Shown here: positions 40,130 through 49,623 of the stretch, one piece after another
How the letters are laid out: each line of letters starts with the position of its first letter
Numbering within the stretch: the first letter of the stretch is position 1
Translations under genes and position numbers: made by a program
Assembly: GCA_019918135.1 (NCBI GenBank)
Contig: WBZZ01000153.1
Coordinates: 1-64,000 of the forward strand
Length of the DNA stretch: 64,000 nt
Direction: 5' to 3'
Source: Paulinella micropora
Taxonomy: Eukaryota > Cercozoa > Imbricatea > Euglyphida > Paulinellidae
The notes under the pieces: model-generated
Seen by the model: the letters and a program-made list of their open reading frames with translations, nothing else
The model's database searches: none
What the model was told of the DNA's origin: nothing

Positions 40130-40535
40130 TTGGCTTTCCCCCCTCCCCACCTAGGCACACAGGTGCTAGCCTTCCCCCCCCCACCATTCGGGTAGTGGGA
40201 AGGCGACATCCCCCCCCCTCACCTGGGTGATGGAGAGACGCTTTTGCCCCCCCCCCCCCCCACTTGGGGGGAGGGCGCCTTTGCCCCCCCCCCCCCCCCC
40301 CCACTTGGGAGGAGGGCGCCTCCCCCCCCCCCCCCCCCACCGAGGCACACAACGGTGTGCCCCCCCCCCCACCCTGGGGCGAGGGAGTGTCTTTCCCCCC
40401 CCCCCCCACACACACCTAGGCACACAAAAGTGTGCCTCTCCCCCCCCACCTAGGCACACAAAAGTGTGCCTCTTGCCCCCCTGCCTCCCCTCCCCCCCAA
40501 GGCAGAGGTGTGTCTCCCCCCCCCCCCGTGACACT
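40130..40535. repeat. Array of C tracts and GGCACAC hairpins
   Basis: About ten degenerate units of about 30-40 bp: a run of 7-20 C, then ACCTAGG or ACTTGGG, then a spacer. Three spacers are hairpins: AGGCACACAAAAGTGTGCCT twice (about 40,421 and 40,453) and GGCACACAACGGTGTGCC (about 40,332). The minus strand is a series of G tracts. Confidence 0.8.
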
Positions 40536-40788
40536 GAGAGTGACGAATAGCCCGCGGTGGCATGGGGCAATCGGGATTTTTCAGGCCGGTGGCTACATTC
40601 GTTCGGCAGGATATCCTTGTTGCCTTTTGCTTCTTCCCCCTCCCTTTCCCCCTCTCCCTTCTCCGTCCCCACGGCCGCACATTGTGCCGCCTCCCCCCAC
40701 GCTTTCATGTGCCGCCTTGTGGGTAATCTCTTTTGTCCATCCACTATCAGACGTACTGCCAGAACCACAATAGAGCCGACAACGAAAC
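40536..40788. promoter_or_regulatory. 5' region of the KilA-N/Bro-N-like gene
   Basis: It is pyrimidine-rich. It includes a strong acceptor-like site GATTTTTCAG (about 40,574-40,583), so an upstream exon is possible. No TATA box was seen. Confidence 0.3.
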
Positions 40789-42348
40789 ATGGACAAGCTG
40801 GAAGCGACCATCGTAGCCACCTCGCCGGTCGCCACGGCACCACTGGTCTCAGGTGGTAGTGGAGATCCAGTGCACGTTTTTGACGAAAACGAGTTTCTCA
40901 TGGCACTTTCACCCGACGATTTCGCCAGCGTCCGGCGCAGTCAGGACGGTTTCCTTTGCATTTCTGATGCGATTTGCGCCTTTACAGACTGTTCGGAAAC
41001 TTCAGCCAGAAAGAAGTGGTCACAGGTGGCACTAAAGCTTGGGAAGTCTGGGCGATCCAACGTCACTAAAGAAAAAAGTGGTCAGGAGTGCCACCAGGGG
41101 AATACGTTCGATTTTCCTGTGAAGTTATTCGCGTTTCCACGGCGAGCCGCGCAGGCCGACGAGCGCGAGGTGGCACCGGCGCAGGAGGTCAAGGGGGGCG
41201 AGCGCCGGGCTACGCCTTGCACAAATTTCAAGGGCCTGTTGACAATTTTGAGTCACTTGGAGCACCCGAGATGCAAGAAGCTACGCGAAGAAATGGCCCG
41301 GATCGCAACGCGAGCTGCGGTGGGCGACGAGGCGCTGGAACAGGCTCTGCCTGTGCGTCGACAAGAACTGCCACAGGAGCTACGTGATGCGATGCGAGCG
41401 GGGCTGGCCGGCTTCGACAAGGGACCGGTGAGCGGGGCTCTGGCCCTGCAGACCGTGCTGATTACACAGCTCCAACAGCTGGTCGAGGCCAAAGAGCTGG
41501 CGATAAAAGACAAAGAAGCCATCATCACTCAACAAGAAGCCCGGCTGGCGCTGGCGGACCTGGCCTTGAAGCAACAAATGACCATCACGCGCTTGCAGGA
41601 AGAGAGTGCGTCCAAACGCCGGAAGCTTTTGATCGGCGCCGTGCCCGTGCTGCTCTCTGCGGAGGAAGAAGACGACGTACCCGAGAACGAGCTGCGGGCC
41701 CCGGGCTCCACCTGCAAGGGGGACCCGCGCTGGTCGCGGCTGATGACCGAACACGCCAGAACTTTTTCCGAAAAGCTGGCGAGGTCCCTGACCCTGCACG
41801 CCAAGCGAGTACGCGAACGGTACCTGGACGAAGCGGTGCCCATGGGAAACGACAAGGTCGAAATCGAGGCGGGCGTCATGGACAGCGCCAACGAGGAGGC
41901 GTTGGCGGCGCTGCGGCAGGCCGTCATGGAAGTGTTGCGCCCCGCGGATCCGGCCGTTCTGGATCGCTTCCAGACTCTCAACGGCACTCGGGTCTTCAGC
42001 GAGGTCGCGCGGATCATGTGCGCGCGGCTGCCCCGGTGCAATCTCAACAGCACTGCTATTCCGCTGGCGCATTGGTTCTTGTACCTGGTCCAGAAGAACG
42101 CCTGGGGTCACGGGGAAGATCGCAAGCTTGAGAGCGAGCTGGAGGCTACGATGGCAGGCGAAGTCCTCGGCGACGACTTGTATCTGTACACACTGGGCGA
42201 GCCCCACGGACTAGTGCGCGCCGGCACAGCCGAGTTCGAGCTGCGCACTAAGAAGCTGGAGCTAGCACGGGGTGGCGACTCGGAGGCGCAAGAATTCTTC
42301 CGGGCCCGCGGCCTCCCGGCCAAGTATCTGCTGCGTTCAGGTTCTTAG
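40789..42348 (+). CDS. KilA-N/Bro-N-like DNA-binding protein with coiled coil
   Basis: The intact 519-residue ORF starts MDKLEATIVATSPVATAPLV. Residues about 25-110 (DENEFLMALSPDDFASVRRS; GFLCISDAICAFTDCSETSA) followed by RRATPCTNFKGLLTILSHLE and KLREEMARIATRAAVGDEAL follow the order of KilA-N/Bro-N and MSV199-like viral domains. These have a sheet-helix part, then the TP...L..L + helix repeat seen in large-DNA-virus and algal proteins. A coiled coil follows (LQQLVEAKELAIKDKEAIIT), then an SKRRKLL basic motif and a helical C-terminal domain (RFQTLNGTRVFSEVARIMCA). A DNA-binding regulator is the likely role. The similarity is recalled, not computed. Confidence 0.5.
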   Translation: MDKLEATIVATSPVATAPLVSGGSGDPVHVFDENEFLMALSPDDFASVRRSQDGFLCISDAICAFTDCSETSARKKWSQVALKLGKSGRSNVTKEKSGQECHQGNTFDFPVKLFAFPRRAAQADEREVAPAQEVKGGERRATPCTNFKGLLTILSHLEHPRCKKLREEMARIATRAAVGDEALEQALPVRRQELPQELRDAMRAGLAGFDKGPVSGALALQTVLITQLQQLVEAKELAIKDKEAIITQQEARLALADLALKQQMTITRLQEESASKRRKLLIGAVPVLLSAEEEDDVPENELRAPGSTCKGDPRWSRLMTEHARTFSEKLARSLTLHAKRVRERYLDEAVPMGNDKVEIEAGVMDSANEEALAALRQAVMEVLRPADPAVLDRFQTLNGTRVFSEVARIMCARLPRCNLNSTAIPLAHWFLYLVQKNAWGHGEDRKLESELEATMAGEVLGDDLYLYTLGEPHGLVRAGTAEFELRTKKLELARGGDSEAQEFFRARGLPAKYLLRSGS

Positions 42349-42390
42349 TGCGCAGCTTAGCTGCTTTTCTTGGGTCTGCGGTTTGGTCTC

Positions 42391-42396
42391 AATAAA
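42391..42396 (+). terminator. AATAAA poly(A) signal
   Basis: 43 bp after the stop of the KilA-N/Bro-N-like gene, in CTCAATAAAAAGG. Confidence 0.65.
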
Positions 42397-42426
42397 AAGG
42401 GCTCTCAGCCAAATTGGAGTCAAAAG

Positions 42427-42533
42427 GGAAGGCGCACGCGCACCTTTCCGTTCTCGAACACGTCGGCAGGTGGCTCCGTCCGGAGGCCCCGGTCTACTGC
42501 GTCGGGGCGTGCGGCCTAGAGCCAGCCGGCCAT
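42427..42533 (-). pseudogene. Diverged 5' fragment of the 36.4-38.4 kb gene
   Basis: The minus strand reads MAGWL, a TAG, then AARPDAVDRGLRTEPPADVF and ENGKVRVRLP. This aligns with the start of the intact gene (MAGWLQAGRPAARDSGPRSE, FENGHVRVRLVY). The copy stops after about 35 codons, close to the poly(A) site of the preceding gene. Confidence 0.8.
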
Positions 42534-42988
42534 CTTGTGGAGCGGGGAGACGGTGGCGCTCACGTCAACGGACGACACCGGGTGAGGCAGGCGCAGGGGA
42601 GAGGGCAGGGGGGGGCCAGCTTCCCCCCCCGGTGGGGTACATACCCCCCCCCCCCCCCCCGCGCCCCTCCACGCTCCTCACCCTCACCGTCGGCCGGCCC
42701 CCTGCCAGTGGAAAGAATTGTGGAGCAGAGGGACTGACAGGGCCTGACGCCCGCACCCACTCCCCCCGCCGGGGGTGCACGCCCCCTCCCCGCTCCTCGG
42801 GGAAGGGGGGTGGCCGTGGGTGGGCACTGCCTAGGGGCAGGGAAGGCGGGTGGGGGGCAGCCGCCTCCCTGCCTGCGTGCGTGCACGACCACGCGCGCAA
42901 GCGGAGAGGGAGGGGAGGGGCCTGCCCCACGTTCTCGGCCGCGAGTGTCCAGCCAGAACGGTAGCAGGCGGGTCGCCCCGTGGCGCCC
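42534..42988. other. Duplicated promoter segment and 5' region of the helicase gene
   Basis: It contains C-rich blocks with GGTGGGGTACATACCCC (about 42,621) and CGGGGGTGCACGCCCC (about 42,771), echoing the promoter region at 38.4-38.6 kb. No gene is supported; Pro/Gly ORFs are artefacts. Confidence 0.45.
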
Positions 42989-44257
42989 ATGTTCGCGGAC
43001 GACCAGTGGTCTTGCTGGACAAAAACAGGCGGGACGGAACGGTCTGTCAGCCTGCGCGCGTCAGCGCCGCTGCTGGGAGTAGCGAAGCCCAGACTGCACC
43101 TGAGCCCGGGCCGGTACGCACACTCGTGTCCTGCTTGGCTGTACACGATCCTGACAAGCCGGCACGCCGGCCTGGTGCAGGGCGTGCGGCTACGGACGGA
43201 CCACAAAGCGATGACCAAGCAAGCGAGCGGGTTTCTGCAGTACGATTTCACGCGCGGCGTAGTCAAGCTAGACTTCAAATCCACGTCCCTGCGTGCGCGG
43301 CTGGCGCCGCGGTCTCCCGCCCCCCGACCAAAAGATTGCGCCTGGAGGAGGCAGCCGCTGCCCCGGACCGACCGCGGCGGGTGGTCGCTGGGCCAGGGAA
43401 AGCGAGGGACTCTGACGTTGAAGACAGCGAGGAGGAGAACGGTGACGAAGGGGAGGGCGCTGGCACCGCGGAGGAACTCCTGCTGCTCCTAGACGAGGAC
43501 CCGCGCTGGGGTTACTTAGCCCCGGCCCTGCCACCGGCGCGTGTATGGCGCGACTACGACCCTCTGCAACGCCGGCGCTGGCTGCTGGCGCTGGAGGCAG
43601 CGGACCCCCGTCTCTTTTATGAGCCTGCTCTGTGGTCCGGAGATGACCGGGTGGCAGCGGATCTGGGGCTGCGTACCGGTGACTTACAGAGCGCCCCGAT
43701 GTGTCTGTCCCCCCAGCGCTTCCGGCGGCTGCCCGTAGCCGTGAAGTTACACCTGTACGAAACCCTGGGCGAGCGAAAGCGCCGGCTGGTGCTGGTGCAC
43801 TTTTGGCTGTGCAATACCCTGCACGTGCGCAAGAATTCGTGCTTTGAAGTGGACAGGAGCCGGCGGGGCTGGCTAGCGGAGTGTTTGCCCAATATCCAAA
43901 GGACGGCTGAGGGCAGGATGAACTACCTGGGCTTTCGCCAGCTGCAGGACAACCTAGAGCCCGATCGACGCCAGTTTCCCAGGAGCCCCTGGTGCGGGCT
44001 CTTGGCCTGGGATCGCAAGTCGGCGCGTTTTGAACTAGACGAGAAACGGCGGGAGGACGTGCGGGAGTGCGTAGCCAGCCTCTGGAACGCGGCCCCCGTG
44101 GGGGCAGCATCGGCGGCCTCGCCCTGGGTTCGCGTAGGCAGTTCCACCTACGCGCCGCGCTGGTTCTTTAACCAAGAGTCATGTGTAATTGAGAGGCTGC
44201 GGCAGGTCTACGACGCCCCGCCCGACACCCCCCGCCCCCCCGACGCCCAGCCGAGAG

Positions 44258-44306
<49 letters not shown>

Positions 44307-46125
44307 ACAGTCACGTCCGCTAGGGAGGTCTGCTGAGCGGGGCGGCCGGCCGGGCAGACGACGGGGCGGGTCTCAACGCCGAGCCACCTACCCGTCCGCG
44401 GCCAGACGCACGCGTCCAGTAGCGCCGCCGGCCTAGCCGGCAGTCGCAGAGCCGCCCCCCGTCCTCGGCGGAGCCTGCGCCCCCCCCCCCGCGTCGGCCC
44501 GCGCATCGCACACGCCTGCTGCGCGGCGGCCGCCTGCAGACCCTCGCGCCCGTCGCGGCGTTAACCGCCGACGAGGGAGGGGGGCGGGGCTCCGGCCCCC
44601 AGTACGCTTGCGTGGTAGACGAAGTCTCGCTCATGTCGCCTGCCTTCTTTCTGCAGCTCATGTTCGCGCTGGACCAGCTGGCCCCGAACTGCCAACGCTG
44701 GCTCCTGTTGGGCGACGAGGCCCAGCTGCCACCCCTGGGGTACGGCTGCGTCCAGAGCCTGCTGCGCGACCTGTTCCCGGGCTCGTGCGCCCGGCTGGAG
44801 CGCGTCCATCGCGTCGAGGCGGCTACCGACGACTTGTGCGTCGCGCAACGCCTGGCGGCGACTCTGCGCTGCCAAGCCCGGACAGCGCCGGCCCCGGCTG
44901 CCGAGTGGCTGCAGGACTGTGTTCACTACCTGGGGGACTACCAAGAGACCCCCGTCGGGGCCCGGTTCGACGTGTCCACGTGGCAAGGCTGGGCTCCCAC
45001 CCTGCGGCAGTGGCACGACAGGCACGGGCTCGTGGTCGACGACCGCTTCTGGACGCAAGGGCCGCCCCCCTTCCCCGACTACCAGCTCGTGGTGGTCCGC
45101 CAGCAAGAGGCGGCTCTGCTGAACTTGAGCCTAGCGCACCTAGCTGGAGCCACGGCGCTGCCAGCCCGCCCCGGCGTGCCGAGCTCACACCAACCCCCCG
45201 CGTACGCACTGTACCCCGGGGCCAAGGTGCGCCTCGAGTGCCGCAAGCTGGGCCGGACCAGCGACCCCCTGCTGTGTGAGTCGTGCCTGGACGCGCTGGC
45301 GCTAGTACGCGCTCGCGCAGGCACCGATGGCCCGCCCGACGACGCGGACGGTCCGCCCGCCACGGGCGGCCGGCGCCGCCGCCGCCCGGCAGACGACCGC
45401 CGCCCGGCAGACGACGCCTGGCTGCTTCCGCCCGAGCGCCGGACCACCCAGGGCGGGGCGGAAAAGCTGGAGCAGCTCCTGCCGCCTCACTGCCTGCCGA
45501 GCCCAGAGGTGCGCTGCCTGGGCTACGTCGTCCGCATCCAAGACGTCACTTACGAAAGACGCGGGTCGTCGCTGGTGCTAGCTGGACAGGAGCCTGTCCA
45601 GTCCACCGCCAGCGGGCCGCGGGCCGAGGTCTTAGACCACCGCTGCTGCTGGGCGTGGCGCGTCTTCACGCTGTGGGTCGGCAATGCTGACCCGCCGGCG
45701 GGGGAGCAGCGGCCGCCGCGACCCCGCCTGGCCTTCTTCTACTCCAAGAGGCAACACGGCGAGGACGGGCTGAGCTGGGCCTTCGCGCAGACCGACATGT
45801 GCGTACAGGGCAACGAGTTCGACCGCGTGTACTTGGTCCTGTCGCCCACCCTTACTGTCCCCGCAACTACCACCTGGCCAAGATTGTGTACACGGCCCTG
45901 TCCCGCTGCCGGGAACGGGGGGAGATCTGGGTGCCCCAGCGCCGTCGCGGCGCCAGGTATCCCGAGCAACGGAGCCTGTTGTGGGACCAGAGCGTCCGGC
46001 AATGGAACCACGACGTGCTGTCCATCAAGGCGCTGTGCCAGCCCCCTCCTCGTGGGCCAGAGCACCCCCCCAGCCGGCCGGGCGGAGAGGAAGAAGCGGC
46101 CGGTCCTGCCCCGCCTGCTAGCTAG
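42989..46125 (+). CDS. RecD/Pif1-type superfamily 1 DNA helicase (frameshifted)
   Basis: The start is ATG 42,989 (MFADDQWSCWTKTGGTERSV). A frame slip in a C6 run (about 43,320) leads to PPTKRLRLEEAAAAPDRP (NLS-like) and an acidic patch. A RecD-like N-terminal helical domain follows (LCLSPQRFRRLPVAVKLHLY; LVLVHFWLCNTLHVRKNSCF; VIERLRQVYDAP). After a 48-C run and about 250 bp of uncertain frame, motif II (QYACVVDEVSLMSPAFFLQL), motif III (WLLLGDEAQLPPLGYG) and motif V (QGNEFDRVYLVLSPT) appear. A shift near 45,850 then gives motif VI in KIVYTALSRCRERGEIWVP. Walker A was not found in any frame. A replication or repair helicase is the likely role. Confidence 0.72.
44258..44305 (+). repeat. 48-nt uninterrupted C tract
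   Basis: It lies inside the helicase gene at the place where motif I is expected. It is followed by GACAGTCACG, so it also resembles an extreme polypyrimidine tract before an acceptor. Confidence 0.75.
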
Positions 46126-46656
46126 GGCCGGCTCGGGTGGGCGCACGCCACTATTGAAAAAAAGACCTGTCCAGGCTCTGGAGAACCTAAGACGAGGTGG
46201 TCCGGTTTAGGGAGCCGGGTGGGTACCGGGACCGCACTAGCCGGCTGTTTCCTTTTTCTGTCGCTAGGTGAACGGGTCTCGTGTACGTCTCGTGTACACA
46301 CGCTCGCCGAGACTGCCGGCTGCGGCCACAGCCTCTTTACTCAGCCGTCACGTCAGAAATCTCTGGGCCACCCTTTGGTTATGTAATGGTGGAGGGGGAA
46401 AAGACCTTCCGGCCCGGACAAGACACCCCCTCCCCCCCCTATCCCGGCCCTGGGAGAGAACGACTGAACGCTGGTTCTGGCTCTTTTTTTAATGATTTGG
46501 ACTTGTGTCAGGTACGAGTGTGGCTCACGGCTCCCCGGCCTGGCGCTAGCTGTCTGTCTTCCCCCGCCGCCTCTGCCACACGCACGCACGGGGCTGGGAG
46601 GAGAGGGGCGCCCCCCTTTTCCCGACGAGGGGCGGGCCAGGCCGGTTTAGTTCCTG
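46126..46656. other. 3' intergenic region between convergent genes
   Basis: No gene is supported. No AATAAA/ATTAAA was found for the helicase. The minus-strand ATTAAA at 46,488-46,493 serves the next gene. Confidence 0.4.
46488..46493 (-). terminator. ATTAAA poly(A) signal
   Basis: TTTAAT on the plus strand, 164 bp past the stop at 46,657. Confidence 0.45.
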
Positions 46657-47839
46657 CTACCGGACGAGCGGGGGGGTGCGGTCTCGACCGGCCCGCTGCT
46701 CCGAGAAGTGGAACTTGAGCGCCTGCGCTACCACCTCGTTGCTGGTAGTCTTGGAGTCTAGGCCGAGCCGGGCCTTCACCTCTCGGAGGATGGACGCTAC
46801 CACCCGAGTCTTGTTCCCGAGAGCAGATGGTCCTCCCTCGCCTGGGCGGAGCCTGCGTAAGCTAGCCCGGGGCAGAGCTCACGCGCGCGGTCTACGATGG
46901 CCAGCAGTGTGTCCACCTCTCTGGCTCTGTTTGATAAGCACAGGGCAGAGTTCCAGGCCTGCAAGCACGCCCTGTACTCCCTGCGGCGCCTGGTATCTCT
47001 GTCGTGCACGAACCTGTCGAGCGTGGCGTCTCCTGCCACTTCCTCCAGCTTCGCGTACTTGTGGCTGCTGGGGTACGGCTCGTGGTCGTATTCCCGGGCG
47101 CGCTTCTCGGGCGAGCCACGGGGCGGGGTGCGGTGGTGCGGCGGCGCCAGGGAGGCAGAGGAGTGGCGGGGAGAGGAGTGGCGGGGGAGGTCGACGGGCA
47201 CAACGGGCGGCGCGGCTAGCAGTGCAGCGGTCGCCGCCTGGTCCGTAGCCTGGGACAGGCAGACGAGTAGCTCCCGGGCATCGGCTACAAACATTGCACT
47301 TCTGCACGTGCCAGCGAGCGCAGCGCAGCACCGCGGGGCTGAACGTGCCGTCCGGGACAGGGGAGCCGGCGCCCCACCCACGTGCCACGGGCGGCGGGTG
47401 GTACGACGAGGGGCCCTCGGGCGGCGGGCGGTACGCCGAGGGGCCCTCGGGGCTAGAAGACTCGCCGTAGGGAGCACTGGCCCCCCCCGGCGGGAGTGGT
47501 GCTGTGGTGGGCCGGACGGCCGCGACGACCTGGCCCTGGCTCTGCGTGGCCACGGGGGGCGCCGGGCAGGCGGGACAGATTTCTGGCGTGGTGGCTGGCG
47601 GCGCCGGGGCCAGGCCGGGCGCGGCCACGGGGCCGCCGGGCCGGCGGGACAGATTTCTGGCGGGGTGGCTGGCGGCGCCGGGGCCAGGCCGGCGCGGCCA
47701 CTGGGGCCGCCGGCCCCCGCCCGGGCTGCGCCGTGGTCGCTGGCGCCGCGGTCGGTGGTGCCGGCTGCGGCAACACGGAGGGTCGGGGGCTGCCGCACGG
47801 GGGCTGGGGTTCGCTGCACGGAGGTTTGGCTTCTTGCAT
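46657..47839 (-). CDS. Pro-rich protein with conserved C-terminal helical domain (frameshifted)
   Basis: The ATG at 47,839 (MQEAKPPCSEPQPPCGSPRP) opens a Pro/Ala-rich N-terminus over a minisatellite. After frame changes the protein reads GPSAYRPPPEGPSSYHPPPV, GSPVPDGTFSPAVLRC, then MFVADARELLVCLSQATDQA and YPSSHKYAKLEEVAGDATLD. The helical domain continues YRACLQAWNSALCLSNRARE and AIVDRARELCPGLAYAGS. A last shift near 46,820 gives NKTRVVASILREVKARLGLD and NEVVAQALKFHFSEQ, ending at 46,657 with TAG. The family is unknown. The disordered N-terminus plus folded C-terminus suggests a tegument-like, nuclear or scaffold protein, but this is only a guess. Confidence 0.45.
47535..47715. repeat. GC-rich minisatellite, about 83-bp unit
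   Basis: At least two copies of a unit with GGCGGGACAGATTTCTGGCG followed by GTGGCTGGCGGCGCCGGGGC are in tandem. It encodes Pro/Ala-rich repeats (PPEICPAGPA or NLSRRPGGP depending on frame). Confidence 0.75.
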
Positions 47840-48176
47840 CTGGTGTCCAGAGCGCTGGCTGGAATTGTGGCCCGGGCGGAGGGCCCCCGCTTACCCCCCC
47901 ACCGGCGCGCGCCGGCAGCGCCCGCCGCCGCGAGCCGGCACGCGCCCCCTCCCCGCCCCGCGCCGGTGGGGGGGGGGGGCAGACTGCTCTCCCCCTCCCC
48001 GCGCGCCCGTGCCCGCCCGTGCGCGCACTGCTCCCCCTCCCTCCCCCGCGGGCCGCTGCCGGGCACGAGCGCGCGGGGCCGGGAGGGCGTGCGCGCGCCG
48101 AGCGGGCCCGAGCGCGCGGGGCCAGGAGGGGGGAGGGGCCGGTTGCGCCCAAACCACGGCAGGGTTGACCTTCACT
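47840..48176. other. Intergenic region, GC-rich
   Basis: It lies upstream of the Pro-rich gene and downstream of the next minus-strand gene. It has CCCCC and GGGGG runs but no supported ORF. Confidence 0.35.
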
Positions 48177-48182
48177 TTTAAT
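48177..48182 (-). terminator. ATTAAA poly(A) signal
   Basis: TTTAAT on the plus strand, 82 bp past the stop at 48,264. Confidence 0.5.
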
Positions 48183-48263
48183 CAAGGCCGCGACGAGACG
48201 CGGCCGGGACCGAGCAGCCAGTGGGCGCGGCTGGACCCCCGCCGCGGGGGGGCCGGTGGCAGA

Positions 48264-49378
48264 CTAGAGGCCGGAGGGGGGCGCCTGTCCCGGCGGCGGT
48301 CCCGGCGGCGGATCTGGCAGGGGCGCCCCAAAGCCCACCACCATGTGCACCACCGCTACCCAGCCCTCGCCCTCGGTCCACCCGGTGTGGCTGCCCTGGG
48401 GCGCGACGTACGCGTGGTGCGAGAGGGGGAAATCGTTGCGCACCACGCAGGGCCTGTCGGGGAGGCCGCCCGGCCCGTCGAGGGACGTTTGGTCGGGCCG
48501 GTAGGCCCGCAGCCGCTTGTGCGTGAAAGTGACGTGCAGGTCCTGCGCCCGGAGCTCCCGGGCCAGCAGCGCCCCTAGCTGCGGGCAGGCCAACAGCGCA
48601 CTCTCCAGCGCCGGGCGTGCGTGTTCCAGCGCTCCAGTAGGACCAGCAGCTGCTGCCAGGCCTTGGCCTCCGCCGTCTCCGGGCCCACGGCCGGTGGCCG
48701 CTCGGGCACGGCCGGGGGCGGCGGGTCGAGCAGGGATTTCGGGGCAAAGCCCCCGGCCTGGCCCTGGTCGTCACTCTCGTCGTCGGAGCTCAGCGGCGAG
48801 ACGTCGCCCAGGTCTAGCTCGTCGTCGGGCCTCTCCGCCTCTGTCGCCGCCTGTAGGGACGGTAGTTCTTGCAGCGGCTGCTGCCGCCCGCCGTGGCGGG
48901 GGGCCTGTGGCCGGAACTGTTGCATCAGGCTCAGGAGCCGCTCGCGCCCGAACTGCACCAGGTTCGGCCCATCATAGTCCCGGCTCTCCTCCTCCCCGGA
49001 CCCGCGCGGCGTGCGGAAGGGCCCGCCCTGCGCCGACAGGGGCCCCGGGTCCTGCGCAGCCCACAGGCTCCGGTACAGCACGCCAGAGGTACGTGCCTGT
49101 TTCGCGGGGGGCTGCGACCAGGCAAAGGCCTCCACGCCCCAGTAGTGCTCCAGGCAGCCTTGCAGCAACTGCGCGTTCCAGTGCGACTGCGGGTGCGTGC
49201 GCAGCAGGCGCAGGCGGAAGCGCACGGCGTCCAACAGCAGCGCCAGCCACTGGCCGCGGGCGCTCAGAAAGCTCTGGCGCCACTCGGCGCCCACGGTGGG
49301 CGCGGCTGCCCCGCCGGCGCTAGCACCGCCTGGCAGCGTCGGTGCGTTGGCTGCCGCTGCGCTCACTACCCCTAGCAT
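48264..49378 (-). CDS. Unknown protein with acidic middle (one frameshift)
   Basis: The start at 49,378 gives MLGVVSAAAANAPTLPGGAS. Helical segments follow (WRQSFLSARGQWLALLLDAV; SHWNAQLLQGCLEHYWGVEA), then LVQFGRERLLSLMQQFRPQA. An acidic stretch comes next (DDELDLGDVSPLSSDDESDD) and a Pro-rich linker. A shift at about 48,600-48,620 joins KAWQQLLVLLERWNTHAR to PALESALLACPQLGALLARE, then DLHVTFTHKRLRAYRPDQTS and VVRNDFPLSHHAYVAPQGSH. No family is recognised. Total length is about 370 residues. It lies head to head with the kinase gene. Confidence 0.55.
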
Positions 49379-49623
49379 GCCGACTCAGCTTTCTGGAGGG
49401 GGTGGCCAGGGGGCGGCCAGCCCCGGGGGGCCGCCTCCTGCCCCGCTGGCCCGTGTGCGGGAGCGGGGGGGGGGGGGGGGGAGCAGGGGAAGGCACGAGT
49501 GCGCGGAGTGGAGGGGGCGGGGGCCAGGAGTAGTGCGGCGGGAGGGCAGGGCCAGGGCGGCGCCTGCTGCTGCCCGCCGTGCCCGCTGGGCGGGGGAGGG
49601 GGGAGAGAAAAAGGACGGGCACG
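49379..49623. promoter_or_regulatory. Divergent promoter region
   Basis: 245 bp between divergent genes with a G15 run (about 49,467-49,481). No TATA box is evident. Confidence 0.35.

Noticed and set aside
40130..40535. CRISPR array
   Set aside because: Units are irregular, spacers are repeats themselves and the context is eukaryotic; no cas genes.
40166..40843. Gly-rich minus-strand ORF over the C-tract array
   Set aside because: Gly/Cys peptide results from translating G tracts; hairpin repeats explain the periodicity better than coding.
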